A DNA stretch of 40,469 nt from NCBI GenBank assembly GCA_021731145.1, contig JAKFXX010000037.1:1-40469 (forward strand), in the 5' to 3' direction. The position numbers and the translations under genes are program-made. Each line of letters opens with the position of its first letter. The stretch's first letter is position 1. Origin of the DNA: Gammaproteobacteria bacterium (GTDB lineage: Bacteria > Pseudomonadota > Gammaproteobacteria > Ga0077554 > Ga007554). Of the stretch, positions 1 to 7,946 are shown piece by piece. A model generated the notes under the pieces. That model ran no database searches. It was not told where the DNA came from and saw only the letters and a list, made by a program, of their open reading frames with translations.

Positions 1-96
1 AATGTTGATGCCAATATTTTGAACCATTATTTACACCCTCCCCATCATTGTGTGTTAGGCGGTTTGCCAGATCGAACCAACCTTGGATATATATAT

Positions 97-127
97 AGCA
101 TTGGAATGAGAAACGCAATGCTTTTTT
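97..127 (+). terminator. Possible intrinsic terminator of an upstream gene outside the window
   Basis: A 7-bp stem (AGCATTG at 97-103, CAATGCT at 116-122) with a 12-nt loop runs into six T residues. It would end transcription entering from the left, before the rpsF promoter region. The rest of 1-290 shows no convincing coding sequence on either strand. Confidence 0.5.
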
Positions 128-209
128 ACCTTTTGCTGTAGGCGTCCCTCTTTGCTCCGCACCAATGTAGTCGTCTGTGGCCAACTGCTTTTTACAGAAT
201 TAAACAAAA

Positions 210-239
210 TTGCATGGTTTGCAAGGAGTAATGTACAAT
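210..239 (+). promoter_or_regulatory. Candidate sigma70 promoter for the rpsF operon
   Basis: TTGCAT at 210-215 and TACAAT at 234-239 are separated by 18 bp. This is an acceptable -35/-10 pair located between the upstream terminator and the rpsF leader hairpin. It would give a leader of about 105 nt containing the S6:S18-like motif. It is inferred from sequence only; other AT-rich hexamers nearby could also serve. Confidence 0.4.
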
Positions 240-290
240 GTTCGGCTTGGTTAGTTGTGGTTGTTTGTTTTGTGTAAATTTTCACTCCTT

Positions 291-327
291 GCCTTCCCGC
301 CTCATTCCAAGATTAAAGGTGGAAGGC
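291..327 (+). promoter_or_regulatory. S6:S18-binding rpsF leader motif (autoregulatory mRNA hairpin)
   Basis: GCCTTCC at 291-297 pairs perfectly with GGAAGGC at 321-327. CCT at 300-302 pairs with AGG at 317-319. The two helices are separated by an asymmetric internal loop, with CG on the 5' side and T on the 3' side, so that CCG falls at the loop. A hairpin with a conserved CCG at such a loop in rpsF leaders is the described site by which the S6:S18 complex represses its own mRNA. It ends 13 nt before the Shine-Dalgarno (SD) sequence AAGGAG at 341-346, as expected for translational control. I identified it by pairing and position; no covariance model was run. Confidence 0.65.
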
Positions 328-351
328 TGCTATAAACCGTAAGGAGCATCT

Positions 352-762
352 ATGAAGCATTATGAAGTCGTATTTTTGGTTCATCCAGACCAGAGTGAGC
401 AGGTTCCTGCCATGATCGAGCGTTATCGTTCGACTATCGAATCCAAGGCTGGAAAAATCCATCGCCTTGAGGACTGGGGCCGTCGTCAGATGGCTTACCC
501 GATCAATAAGGTGCATAAAGCACATTATGTGCTGATGAACATCGAATGCGGCGCCGAGACGATCAGCGAACTCACCAGCGCCTTCCGTTTTAACGATGCC
601 GTGCTGCGCAACCTGATTGTCTCATGCAGCGAGGCGATTACCACGCCATCGCTTTTGGCCAAGTCATCGGAAGAGCGCGAAGAACGTGAAGTCAAGTTCC
701 GGCCGGATGTGGAAGAAGTCGCTGAAGAGGTCGAGGGCGATGTTGCAGTGACAGCGGAATAA
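352..762 (+). CDS. rpsF: 30S ribosomal protein S6
   Basis: S6 is a small-subunit ribosomal protein that binds S18 and sits on the 16S rRNA platform. The product is 136 aa, normal for the family. It opens with the typical [13 protein letters not shown] strand and carries the [16 protein letters not shown] region that packs against S18. Residues after about 108 form a glutamate-rich tail, as in many proteobacterial S6 proteins. The ATG at 352 follows AAGGAG at 341-346. It is the first gene of the cluster rpsF-rpsR-DUF2232-rplI-dnaB-alr, and the hairpin just upstream suggests autoregulation by S6:S18. Confidence 0.97.
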   Translation: MKHYEVVFLVHPDQSEQVPAMIERYRSTIESKAGKIHRLEDWGRRQMAYPINKVHKAHYVLMNIECGAETISELTSAFRFNDAVLRNLIVSCSEAITTPSLLAKSSEEREEREVKFRPDVEEVAEEVEGDVAVTAE

Positions 763-814
763 GCCGCGAGTCTTGCATCACAATTGATTCGATAGACAGA
801 TCTGGAGATTATTT

Positions 815-1039
815 ATGTCACGTTTTTTCCGCCGCAGAAAGTTTTGCCGTTTTACCGCTGAAAAAGTCAAAGAAATTGATTACAAAGATATCGCCGTGCT
901 GAAGAACTACGTTACGGAGACCGGCAAGATTGTCCCGAGCCGCATTACCGGAACCCGTGCCAGATATCAGCGGCAGTTGACCACCGCCATCAAGCGCGCA
1001 CGTTATTTGGCATTGCTGCCCTATTGCGACGCCCATTGA
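815..1039 (+). CDS. rpsR: 30S ribosomal protein S18
   Basis: S18 is the partner of S6 on the 30S platform. The 74-aa product (family about 75) has the basic start [12 protein letters not shown] and the signatures [12 protein letters not shown] and [19 protein letters not shown] that contact 16S rRNA. The start follows TCTGGAG about 7 nt upstream. The gene lies 52 bp after rpsF with no priB between them, unlike the enterobacterial order rpsF-priB-rpsR-rplI. A strong intrinsic terminator follows at once, so rpsF-rpsR may form a separate highly expressed transcript. Confidence 0.97.
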   Translation: MSRFFRRRKFCRFTAEKVKEIDYKDIAVLKNYVTETGKIVPSRITGTRARYQRQLTTAIKRARYLALLPYCDAH

Positions 1040-1044
1040 TAGCG

Positions 1045-1089
1045 AAAGGCGTGGAGAAGTTGTTGTTAGTCTCTGCGCCTTTGTTTTTT
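1045..1089 (+). terminator. Strong intrinsic terminator after rpsR
   Basis: AAAGGCG (1045-1051) pairs with CGCCTTT (1076-1082), and the stem extends through TGGAGA/TCTCTG with two G-T wobbles, giving about 13 bp. It is followed by GTTTTTT. It lies 5 nt after the rpsR stop and would separate abundant ribosomal mRNA from the membrane-protein gene downstream, perhaps with partial read-through to rplI and dnaB. Confidence 0.85.
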
Positions 1090-1157
1090 GGGGTTGTGCT
1101 GGTAAAGATGGGGATCGTACCGCCAGTGTGGTTTGATACAAGCGCGGGCGTGATTTG

Positions 1158-2096
1158 ATGCAAAAGTTTGCCGCATTTGTTATGCGTGGCCGTATCCAGG
1201 CGATGCTAGTGGCGGCGTTGTTTGGCATTCTCTCCCTGTTACTGCCGATCGCGCAGCCCTTGATGACCGTTGTGAGCGGCGCCGTGGTTGCCTTGGTAGC
1301 GTTGCGCCTAGGTGCGCGAGAAGGTATTTTTGTCGTTGTCGGGGCAGCCCTAGGCGTGTCGGCGCTTACCTTGATGATGTTGGGAAATCCGGCGCCGGGT
1401 TTGGTGTTTGCGGCGGTGGTTTGGCTTCCGGCGTGGCTGTTGGCGCTGCTATTGCGAGCCACCATTTGCCTGGCGCTGGCTTTTCAGGCGTCAGCGCTGC
1501 TGGGGGGGCTGATTGTTCTTGCAGTTTACACTGCGCTGCCTGATCCGGCGGCGTGGTGGGGTAAGATGTTTGAGACCGTGATGCTTCCTGCAATGCAGCA
1601 GGCGGGGATGGGCGGTGCCGATCAGGTGCGGCAGGTGCTGGGCGCTGTGCTGTCGCGTATGACCGGCATATTGGCTGGGGCGCAGGTGTTGACCCTGTTA
1701 TTCAGTTTGTTAATCGCACGCTGGTGGCAGGCATTGCTCTACAATCCGGGTGGTTTCGGGAGTGAGTTTTACGCTCTCCACCTGGGAAATCGCCTGGCCT
1801 ATCCGGCCTTGATTGTGCTTGGTGCGGGCCTGTTTGTTTCGGGCAGTATCGGTGATGCCGCGAAAGACCTGCTGGTGGTGCTGACCGGAGTGTATATGTT
1901 GCAAGGGTTGGCGGTGGCGCATGGCGTGGCCGCGGCTGCCAAGGCAAACCCAGTGTGGTTGATGACCCTTTATACCTTGATGGCGATTCTGCTGCCTTTT
2001 GTCGCAGTGGCATTGGCCGGGGTAGGGTTAGCCGACAATTGGTTGAATATCCGATCTTATTTTGGCGTTAACCGGAAGCCGCCCGCTGAAGGTTGA
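1158..2096 (+). CDS. DUF2232 family inner-membrane protein
   Basis: This hydrophobic 312-aa protein has about eight predicted membrane segments (for example near residues 16-35, 40-60, 68-85, 90-125 and 165-185, plus several after 210). It has no enzymatic motif that I recognise. Position and composition match the DUF2232 protein that lies between rpsR and rplI in Pseudomonas-like genomes. The family has no settled function; distant similarity to small-molecule transporters has been suggested for DUF2232 in general. I chose the ATG at 1158; a TTG lies directly in front at 1155. It ends 39 bp before rplI and may be co-transcribed with it. Confidence 0.8.
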   Translation: MQKFAAFVMRGRIQAMLVAALFGILSLLLPIAQPLMTVVSGAVVALVALRLGAREGIFVVVGAALGVSALTLMMLGNPAPGLVFAAVVWLPAWLLALLLRATICLALAFQASALLGGLIVLAVYTALPDPAAWWGKMFETVMLPAMQQAGMGGADQVRQVLGAVLSRMTGILAGAQVLTLLFSLLIARWWQALLYNPGGFGSEFYALHLGNRLAYPALIVLGAGLFVSGSIGDAAKDLLVVLTGVYMLQGLAVAHGVAAAAKANPVWLMTLYTLMAILLPFVAVALAGVGLADNWLNIRSYFGVNRKPPAEG

Positions 2097-2135
2097 ACAG
2101 TTTTTATTATCACTGCATGAGTGAGGTATTGTGAG

Positions 2136-2585
2136 ATGGATTTGATTCTTCTTGAGAAAGTTCAGAATTTGGGTGTCTTGGGTGAAGTGGTGTCAGTCAA
2201 GCCTGGCTATGGCCGGAATTACCTGATCCCGCGCGGCAAGGCAGCGGTTGCTACCCCTGAGAATCGTGCCAAATATGAAGCGCGCCGTGCCGAGCTGGAA
2301 AAGGCAGCGGCCGAGGTGCTGGCATCCGCTCAGGCGCGTGCCGCAGCACTGGTTGACAAGGTTGTGACGGTTCGCAGCCAGGCGGGTGAGGGAGGCAGGC
2401 TGTTTGGCTCCGTGGGTACGCGTGATATCGCCGAGGCGGTGACCGCCGCTGGTGTTGCCGTTGAGAAGCATGAAGTGCGGCTTCCCGCAGGAGCATTGCG
2501 TCAGGTGGGTGAATATACTGTCGAGATTCACCTGCACCCGGATGTTAATGCACAGTTGAAAATTGTCGTAGCGTCTGAGGCGTAA
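2136..2585 (+). CDS. rplI: 50S ribosomal protein L9
   Basis: L9 binds 23S rRNA at the base of the L1 stalk and helps keep reading frame. From the ATG at 2136 the product is 149 aa, exactly the usual length. It opens [36 protein letters not shown], the N-terminal rRNA-binding domain. A central charged helix (about residues 42-75, [15 protein letters not shown]) leads to the C-terminal domain with [17 protein letters not shown]. An in-frame GTG 15 bp upstream would add five residues not found in the family, so I reject it. Confidence 0.96.
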   Translation: MDLILLEKVQNLGVLGEVVSVKPGYGRNYLIPRGKAAVATPENRAKYEARRAELEKAAAEVLASAQARAAALVDKVVTVRSQAGEGGRLFGSVGTRDIAEAVTAAGVAVEKHEVRLPAGALRQVGEYTVEIHLHPDVNAQLKIVVASEA

Positions 2586-2608
2586 TCAGAGGCTGGGGAT
2601 CAGGGGTC

Positions 2609-2655
2609 GGGGATCAGTAAAGGCGGTTTCGAGCTGATATTGATCCCCGGTACTT
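2609..2655 (+). terminator. Hairpin between rplI and dnaB
   Basis: GGGGATCA at 2609-2616 can pair with TGATCCCC at 2641-2648, followed by GGTACTTTTT. A second copy of GGGGATCA at 2595-2602 can compete for the same 3' arm, so two alternative stems are possible. It resembles a weak terminator or attenuator before dnaB. No clear SD precedes dnaB. Confidence 0.5.
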
Positions 2656-2666
2656 TTTCCTAAAAT

Positions 2667-4058
2667 ATGCACGACTCAGCCTTCGCAACAAGATCTCCCG
2701 ATGTAGCGACCGAGGCGTTGAAGGTCCCGCCGAATTCGATTGAGGCTGAACAGGCCGTCATCGGCGGCCTGATGCTGGAAAACAGCGCCTGGGATCAGGT
2801 GGCTGACATGGTGGTCGAGGAGGATTTTTATCGCCGCGATCATCGCCTGATTTTCCGTGCTATCGTCGACCTCTCCAGTCGCAACACTCCTTTCGATGTA
2901 ATCACTCTCTCCGAACGGCTTGAGGCCATCAGCGAGCTGGAGAATGCCGGTGGTTTGGCCTATCTTGGCATGCTCGCCAAGAACACCCCCACCGCCGCCA
3001 ATATCAAAGCCTACGCCGCCATCGTGCGCGAGCGTTCGGTATTTCGTCAGTTAATCCGCGTTGGTACGGAGATCGCCAACAGTGCGTATGCGGCAGAGGG
3101 GCGGGATAGCCCCGAATTGCTGGATAATGCCGAAAAACTGGTGTTTGAAATCGCCGAGCGGGGCGCGCGCGGCAAGCGCGGCTTTACTTCGATCAAGGAT
3201 TTGCTGGTCAAGGCGGTGGATCGTATCGACACCCTGTTCCAGCAGGACAACCCGATCACCGGTATACCCACCGGATTTAGCGACTTTGATGAGATGACTT
3301 CCGGCCTGCAGCGCTCGGATCTTGTTATCGTCGCTGGCCGTCCGTCGATGGGCAAAACCACGTTTGCGATGAACCTGGCGGAGCATGCCGCGATCAAGAC
3401 CGGCCTGCCAGTGGCGGTGTTCAGCATGGAAATGCCCGGCGAGCAGCTGGCGATGCGTATGATGTCGTCACTGGGACGCATCGATCAGCACAAGTTGCGC
3501 ACCGGCAAGCTTGATGACGACGACTGGCCGCGCGTTACCTCGGCGGTAGGGATACTTGCCGAAGCCCCGCTGTTTATCGACGACACGCCGGCGCTGACAC
3601 CCACCGACCTGCGCGCGCGCGCGCGTCGTCTGGCGCGTGAGCACGGCCTGGGCATGATCGTTATCGACTACTTGCAGTTGATGCAGGTGTTGGGCAACAA
3701 GGAAAACCGCGCCACCGAGATTTCGGAAATTTCGCGTTCTCTCAAGTCGCTGGCCAAGGAGTTGAGTGTCCCGGTCGTCGCGCTGTCACAGCTCAACCGC
3801 AGCCTGGAACAGCGCCCCAACAAGCGCCCAGTGATGTCCGACCTGCGCGAGTCCGGCGCTATCGAGCAGGATGCGGATTTGATCGTGTTCATTTATCGTG
3901 ACGAGGTTTATAACGAAGACAGCCAGGACAAGGGCACGGCGGAAATCATCATCGCCAAGCAGCGTAACGGTCCCATCGGCACTACGCGGTTGACCTTCCT
4001 CGGGCAATACACACGATTCGAAAATTTCATATCCAACCGTTATAACGATGGCGAGTAA
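2667..4058 (+). CDS. dnaB: Replicative DNA helicase DnaB
   Basis: DnaB is the hexameric 5'-3' helicase that unwinds DNA at the replication fork. The 463-aa product (family 450-470) has the N-terminal DnaG-binding domain (IEAEQAVIGGLML, about residues 23-125) and the RecA-like C-terminal domain. Its Walker A motif is GRPSMGKTT with Lys230. It also has FSMEMPGEQLAMRM, the Walker B region IVIDYLQLM, and SDLRESGAIEQDADLI. No intein is present, although dnaB is a common intein host. The start at 2667 has no good SD. The stop codon abuts the alr start with no gap, so the two are probably translationally linked. Confidence 0.97.
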   Translation: MHDSAFATRSPDVATEALKVPPNSIEAEQAVIGGLMLENSAWDQVADMVVEEDFYRRDHRLIFRAIVDLSSRNTPFDVITLSERLEAISELENAGGLAYLGMLAKNTPTAANIKAYAAIVRERSVFRQLIRVGTEIANSAYAAEGRDSPELLDNAEKLVFEIAERGARGKRGFTSIKDLLVKAVDRIDTLFQQDNPITGIPTGFSDFDEMTSGLQRSDLVIVAGRPSMGKTTFAMNLAEHAAIKTGLPVAVFSMEMPGEQLAMRMMSSLGRIDQHKLRTGKLDDDDWPRVTSAVGILAEAPLFIDDTPALTPTDLRARARRLAREHGLGMIVIDYLQLMQVLGNKENRATEISEISRSLKSLAKELSVPVVALSQLNRSLEQRPNKRPVMSDLRESGAIEQDADLIVFIYRDEVYNEDSQDKGTAEIIIAKQRNGPIGTTRLTFLGQYTRFENFISNRYNDGE

Positions 4059-5249
4059 ATGGCGCGTGCAGCCGTAGCGCTGATCAACCTTGACGCGTTG
4101 CGGCACAATCTGCAGCGCGTGCGCGAGGCGGCGCCGGGATGCCATGTGATGGCCATCATCAAAGCCAACGGCTACGGGCACGGCATGGTGCGCGTGGCAC
4201 GCGCGCTGGCCAGCGCTGACGCTTTTGGCGTGGCAAGCATTGATGAGGCCATCGTGCTGCGCGAGGCGGGTATCGAGACCCCGATTACTCTACTGGAAGG
4301 TTTTTTTGAGGCGCAGGAGTTGGCGCTGATCCAGCGTTATCGGCTTGGCGTGGTGATACATCATGCCGCGCAGCTCGATATTCTCGAAGCGCATCCCTTA
4401 TCGACACCCATCCCCACTTGGCTCAAGATCGACTCAGGCATGCACCGGCTGGGCTTTGCCCCGGAAAAGGCGCAGGATGCCTGGCGGCGCCTCAAGGCAT
4501 GCCGCTGGGTGGCTAACCCGATCCGTCTCATGACCCATCTCGCCAGTGCCGATGACCGCCATAGCCCGCAAACGTTGCATCAGCTGGAATGCTTTAACGC
4601 CGTAATCTCCGGCATGGAAGGCGAGCGCGGCATCGCCAATTCGGCGGGGATTCTCGGCTGGCCGCAGACCCATGCCGATTGGGTGCGCCCTGGCATCATG
4701 CTGTACGGCGTGTCACCTTTCGTTGATGGTGCGGCGGTGGATGACGTGCAGGGATGCACGAATGCCGCAGGTGCAGGCGACGGCATGGATGCCGGAGGTA
4801 GAGCAACGCAGGGAGCGGTTGCCGGATGCGCAGGAGCGGTAGACGCTCTCAAGCCGGTGATGACACTCACTTCCAAACTTATCTCCGTCAATCGCTTCAA
4901 AAAGGGTGATGCGATTGGTTATGCGGCATCCTGGGTGTGCCCGCAGGACATGCCGGTAGGGGTCGTTGCGATTGGCTACGGCGACGGCTACCCGCGCCAC
5001 GCCGCGCCGGGTACGCCAGTGCTGGTCAATGGTAAGCGGGTGCCGCTGATTGGGCGCGTGTCGATGGATATGGTCACCGTCGATTTGAGCAGTCAACCTG
5101 GCGCGCAGATTGGTGACTCGGTGACGTTGTGGGGGCAAGGCTTGCCGGTGGAAGAGGTGGCGCGTTGTGCCTCAACCATCCCTTACCAATTGTTGTGCGG
5201 GGTGACACAGCGGGTGAGGATAGTCGAGAGCGGAGAAAGGTATGATTAA
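4059..5249 (+). CDS. alr: Alanine racemase with an in-frame insertion
   Basis: This PLP enzyme interconverts L- and D-alanine for peptidoglycan. Lys35 in AIIKANGYGHG is the PLP lysine, and Tyr288 in AIGYAASW is the second catalytic base. GYGDGYPRH and RVSMDMVTVDL are also typical. The protein has 396 aa against about 360 for the family. The extra length lies at residues 225-263, an Ala/Gly-rich stretch between LYGVSPF and LKPVMTL. The catalytic Tyr is shifted by about 32 positions relative to E. coli (Lys34/Tyr255). The inserted DNA looks like a repeat element, and the frame is kept. The start directly follows the dnaB stop; the end overlaps the next gene by 8 bp. Confidence 0.95.
   Translation: MARAAVALINLDALRHNLQRVREAAPGCHVMAIIKANGYGHGMVRVARALASADAFGVASIDEAIVLREAGIETPITLLEGFFEAQELALIQRYRLGVVIHHAAQLDILEAHPLSTPIPTWLKIDSGMHRLGFAPEKAQDAWRRLKACRWVANPIRLMTHLASADDRHSPQTLHQLECFNAVISGMEGERGIANSAGILGWPQTHADWVRPGIMLYGVSPFVDGAAVDDVQGCTNAAGAGDGMDAGGRATQGAVAGCAGAVDALKPVMTLTSKLISVNRFKKGDAIGYAASWVCPQDMPVGVVAIGYGDGYPRHAAPGTPVLVNGKRVPLIGRVSMDMVTVDLSSQPGAQIGDSVTLWGQGLPVEEVARCASTIPYQLLCGVTQRVRIVESGERYD
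4741..4845 (+). repeat. Repeat-like insertion inside alr
   Basis: This stretch encodes the alr residues that normal alanine racemases lack. It contains the palindrome CGGCAT-GG-ATGCCG (4781-4794) and two near-identical direct repeats of the CGCAGG(G)AGCGGT type (4807-4819 and 4829-4840). Such structure suggests a small mobile palindromic element inserted without breaking the frame. No second copy was seen in this window. Confidence 0.55.
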
Positions 5250-5544
5250 ACATATTGTATTGTGGAAACTGAAAGAAACCGCTGAAGGTCATAGCGCGGC
5301 GGAGAATGCCCTGGAAGTAAAGCGGCGTTTGGAGGCGCTTAACGGCCGGATCCCCGGTATGTTGCGCCTTGAGGTTGGAATGGATTTCAGCAAGGAAGAT
5401 GCGTCATCCGATGTCGTGCTCTATTCCGAGTTCGAGAGCAGGGCGGCGCTGGATGTATATCAAAACCATCCGCTGCACGAAGAGGTCAAGGAATTTGTGA
5501 TGGCGGTGCGCTCGGAGCGGCGTCTGGTTGATTATGAAGTTTGA
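5242..5544 (+). CDS. Dabb (stress-responsive A/B barrel) family protein
   Basis: The product is 100 aa, matching the single-domain dimeric alpha/beta barrel family called Dabb. It begins MIKHIVLWKLKE, has a central strand LRLEVGMDF, and ends with YQNHPLHEEVKEFV, a typical Dabb helix. Members include plant stress proteins and small bacterial proteins of mostly unknown function; some related folds act on polyketides or haem. Nothing here identifies a substrate. The start overlaps the end of alr by 8 bp, so it is probably the last gene of the dnaB-alr unit. Confidence 0.85.
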   Translation: MIKHIVLWKLKETAEGHSAAENALEVKRRLEALNGRIPGMLRLEVGMDFSKEDASSDVVLYSEFESRAALDVYQNHPLHEEVKEFVMAVRSERRLVDYEV

Positions 5545-5686
5545 TGGTGGGTTTTTTATAGCGGGCTTGTGTTCCAATGCCCCTTCTTCGCAGTCAGAAG
5601 CCACTGCCCCCAAAAAAACAGCCGCGTATCGTCCCCCGCTGCTCGCTCGTTAGCTGCAATCGATCCATCACCCTCGCCCAAATCCC

Positions 5687-6481
5687 TTATCCATTCCCAG
5701 TCGCCTGCCTGAACAAGTTAAAGAAGTTGGATGTGGTGAGATCCGTAATATCCTCGAGCGACACGCCGCGTAGCGCGGCGATTTGTTCGGCTACGAAGCG
5801 CGTGTAGGCGGGCTGGTTGGTCTTGCCGCGGTAGGGGAGGGGGGCGAGGTAGGGGGAGTCGGTTTCCACCAGTATCCGGTCGGCGGGCATGCGCGCGGCG
5901 ACTTCTTTTAGTTCCCGGGCGCTGTTGAATGTCACGATGCCTGAAAATGAGATGTAAAAATTCAGGTCCATCGCCTGCCGGGCGGTCTCCCAATCCTCCG
6001 TGAAGCAATGCATCACGCCGCCCACTTGAGCGGCGTCTTCCTCGCGCAGCAGGCGCAGTGTGTCCTGCTTGGCCTCGCGGGTATGCACTATCAATGGCTT
6101 GCCGGTTATTTTCGCGGCGGCGATGTGGCGGCGGAAGCGCTCATGCTGCCATTCGAGGTCGCCTTCGTTGCGGAAATAATCCAGGCCGGTTTCACCGATG
6201 GCGACGACTTTGGAATCCTGCGCCAGCGTAACCAGTTCCTCCACACTGGGTTCTCGGCCCTCCCGCTCATTGGGATGGACGCCCACCGAGGCGAACACGT
6301 GATCGTACTGTTTCACCAGCGACAGCATGGCCGGATAGCTTTCCATATCGATGGAGACACACAACATATGCCCGACGCCATGCGCGCGCGCGGTTTGCAT
6401 CACGGCGTCCATGTCGCCGCCAATGGCGGCGAGGTCGAGGCGATCCAGGTGGCAGTGGGAGTCAACGAGTAAGGCGGGCAT
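5687..6481 (-). CDS. tatD: TatD/YcfH family metal-dependent hydrolase
   Basis: TatD-family enzymes are TIM-barrel metal hydrolases with DNase activity. The 264-aa product has the usual length and motifs: the HxH metal pair in VDSHCHLD near the N terminus, GETGLDYFR, IVHTREA, MHCFTED and VETDSPYLAP. It follows tmk-holB-pilZ on the same strand, the order known from Pseudomonas. The ATG at 6481 lies 80 bp after pilZ, a gap filled by a palindromic repeat. It converges on the Dabb gene across about 140 bp with no clear terminator. Confidence 0.93.
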   Translation of the reverse strand: MPALLVDSHCHLDRLDLAAIGGDMDAVMQTARAHGVGHMLCVSIDMESYPAMLSLVKQYDHVFASVGVHPNEREGREPSVEELVTLAQDSKVVAIGETGLDYFRNEGDLEWQHERFRRHIAAAKITGKPLIVHTREAKQDTLRLLREEDAAQVGGVMHCFTEDWETARQAMDLNFYISFSGIVTFNSARELKEVAARMPADRILVETDSPYLAPLPYRGKTNQPAYTRFVAEQIAALRGVSLEDITDLTTSNFFNLFRQATGNG

Positions 6482-6504
6482 GGTTTACAACTCTTCGCTG
6501 ATTT

Positions 6505-6558
6505 ATCCCCCCTTAGCAAAAGGGGGGCAGGGGGGATTTAGAGGCAGCTCTAAAGGGG
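6505..6558. repeat. C-run/G-run palindromic intergenic repeat
   Basis: CCCCCCTT at 6507-6514 faces AAGGGGGG ending at 6527, then CAGGGGGGATTTA. It fills the gap between pilZ and tatD. The same sequence style recurs inside the methyltransferase gene at 24280-24378, so this is probably a dispersed repeat family in this genome. It could form a hairpin in the pilZ-tatD transcript. Confidence 0.7.
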
Positions 6559-6561
6559 GCG

Positions 6562-6939
6562 TCACATGGTATGCGTGGGGCGGCCCGATGTCAGTGTGCC
6601 CGCCAGATAGGTTTCGATCTTCTTGCGTGCCGTGTCGCTCTCCTGATCGTTGCCGAATTGCACGCCTATCCCGGCAATCCGGTTACCTTGGGCACCTTTC
6701 GGGGTGATCCAGACGACGCGCCCTGCCACCGGAATTTTTTCGGTCTCCTCCATCAGCGTGAGCAACAAAAACACCTCATCGCCGATCTTGTAGGGTTTGC
6801 TGGTGGGGATAAACAGCCCGCCGTTTTTGACATACTGCATGTAAGAGGCATACAGGGCGTTTTTGTCCTTTATTGCGAGCGACAGTATGCCCTGCCGCTG
6901 CGCCGCCGGCGTAGTGCTTGAGTTGTCGTCTTCAGCCAT
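6562..6939 (-). CDS. pilZ: Type IV pilus assembly protein PilZ
   Basis: PilZ is needed for type IV pilus biogenesis and works with the assembly ATPase PilB and FimX-like proteins. The 125-aa product has the hallmark sequence RQGILSLAIKDKNALYASYM, then KNGGLFIPT, KIPVAGRVVWITPKGAQGNR, and the end PTHTM typical of the founding PilZ subgroup. The RxxxR c-di-GMP-binding motif is not seen, as in canonical PilZ of this locus. The start lies 2 nt after the holB stop, so it is in the tmk-holB-pilZ operon. No pilus structural genes are in the window. Confidence 0.93.
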   Translation of the reverse strand: MAEDDNSSTTPAAQRQGILSLAIKDKNALYASYMQYVKNGGLFIPTSKPYKIGDEVFLLLTLMEETEKIPVAGRVVWITPKGAQGNRIAGIGVQFGNDQESDTARKKIETYLAGTLTSGRPTHTM

Positions 6940-6941
6940 GT

Positions 6942-7946
6942 TTAACCATCTTTTTTCCGTGCCTGCCTGGACAGTATGTCTTTCCAGGCAATCAATACAT
7001 CTTCCAGCAGCAACTGTCCATTGATCTGCCCGCTCGCCAACCGCGCCGCTTCGCTGATACGGTCAAGCTGGCGATGGAGAGTCTTCAAGTCTAGCATCGA
7101 CGCCATGACTTGCAAGCGCTGTTGTAGATCCTGATTGGCCAGGGCAGGGGGGTGGGCAGCCGATTTGATGCGGATCATGTCGGTTATCCAGCCGCGTATC
7201 CAATATAGCGTCTCTTTCAGCTCAAACTTCAGCCATGTTCCGGCAATTGCAACGGGTGAGGTCTGCCCCTGGGCGAGTTTCTCGAATTCTACGAATATTG
7301 CCGTGCGTCGGCTTATTTTATCACCGCTGGCGAGCTCCAAGGCTGCAAGTGGCGCCCCGTCGGCGAGTGCCAGCAACACGGAGGCGTCATGAGGTGGTTC
7401 AATTCGGGTGGCGAGCCAGTCGCGGGCGAGATCATTGGGTGGCTTGGCAAAGTCGATCCGCTGGCAGCGGCTGCGGATGGTTGCGGGCAAAAGCGCGGCG
7501 CTGTCAGTGACCAGTATCAGTAGTGCACGGGCCGGGGGTTCTTCCAGGGTTTTGAGCAGACTGTTGGCGGCTTGCGTGTTCATGGCGGATGCGGGGGAAA
7601 TGATAACCACCTTGTAACCCGCATAATGTGATTTCAAGGAAAAATACTCGCCGATCTCGCGCACCTGATCAACGCCAATGATCTTCTTGTCTTCCAGCGG
7701 GCTTACCCGTTTGTAATCGGGATGCGAGCCCGCCTGATTGAGCAGGCAACCGCGGCATGTCCCGCAGGGTAGACCGTCCGCCGACGTGTTTTCGCAGAGC
7801 GTTGACCGGGCAAAGAGGTCGGCAAAGTGATTTTTGCCAACGCCGGGTGGGCCGTTTACCAGCAGGGCGTGCGGCAGGACATCATCGCGCAGGCGTCGGG
7901 TCAGCGTTTGCCATTGGGCGGTATGCCAGGGAAGTAATCCGTTCAT
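6942..7946 (-). CDS. holB: DNA polymerase III subunit delta'
   Basis: Delta' is part of the clamp loader that places the beta clamp on DNA. The 334-aa product has an AAA+ domain with a P-loop-like [11 protein letters not shown], a four-Cys zinc module ([17 protein letters not shown]), [12 protein letters not shown], and the SRC motif (TIRSRCQ) conserved in delta' and gamma. The P-loop carries Asn after Lys rather than Thr/Ser; many delta' subunits do not hydrolyse ATP. It overlaps the tmk stop by 4 nt and is followed 2 nt later by pilZ. Confidence 0.94.
   Translation of the reverse strand: MNGLLPWHTAQWQTLTRRLRDDVLPHALLVNGPPGVGKNHFADLFARSTLCENTSADGLPCGTCRGCLLNQAGSHPDYKRVSPLEDKKIIGVDQVREIGEYFSLKSHYAGYKVVIISPASAMNTQAANSLLKTLEEPPARALLILVTDSAALLPATIRSRCQRIDFAKPPNDLARDWLATRIEPPHDASVLLALADGAPLAALELASGDKISRRTAIFVEFEKLAQGQTSPVAIAGTWLKFELKETLYWIRGWITDMIRIKSAAHPPALANQDLQQRLQVMASMLDLKTLHRQLDRISEAARLASGQINGQLLLEDVLIAWKDILSRQARKKDG

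Noticed and set aside
3615-3635. Alternating GC run in dnaB as a possible repeat or Z-DNA site
   Set aside because: It encodes conserved Arg/Ala residues of DnaB (RARARRLA) in a GC-rich gene; codon use explains it.
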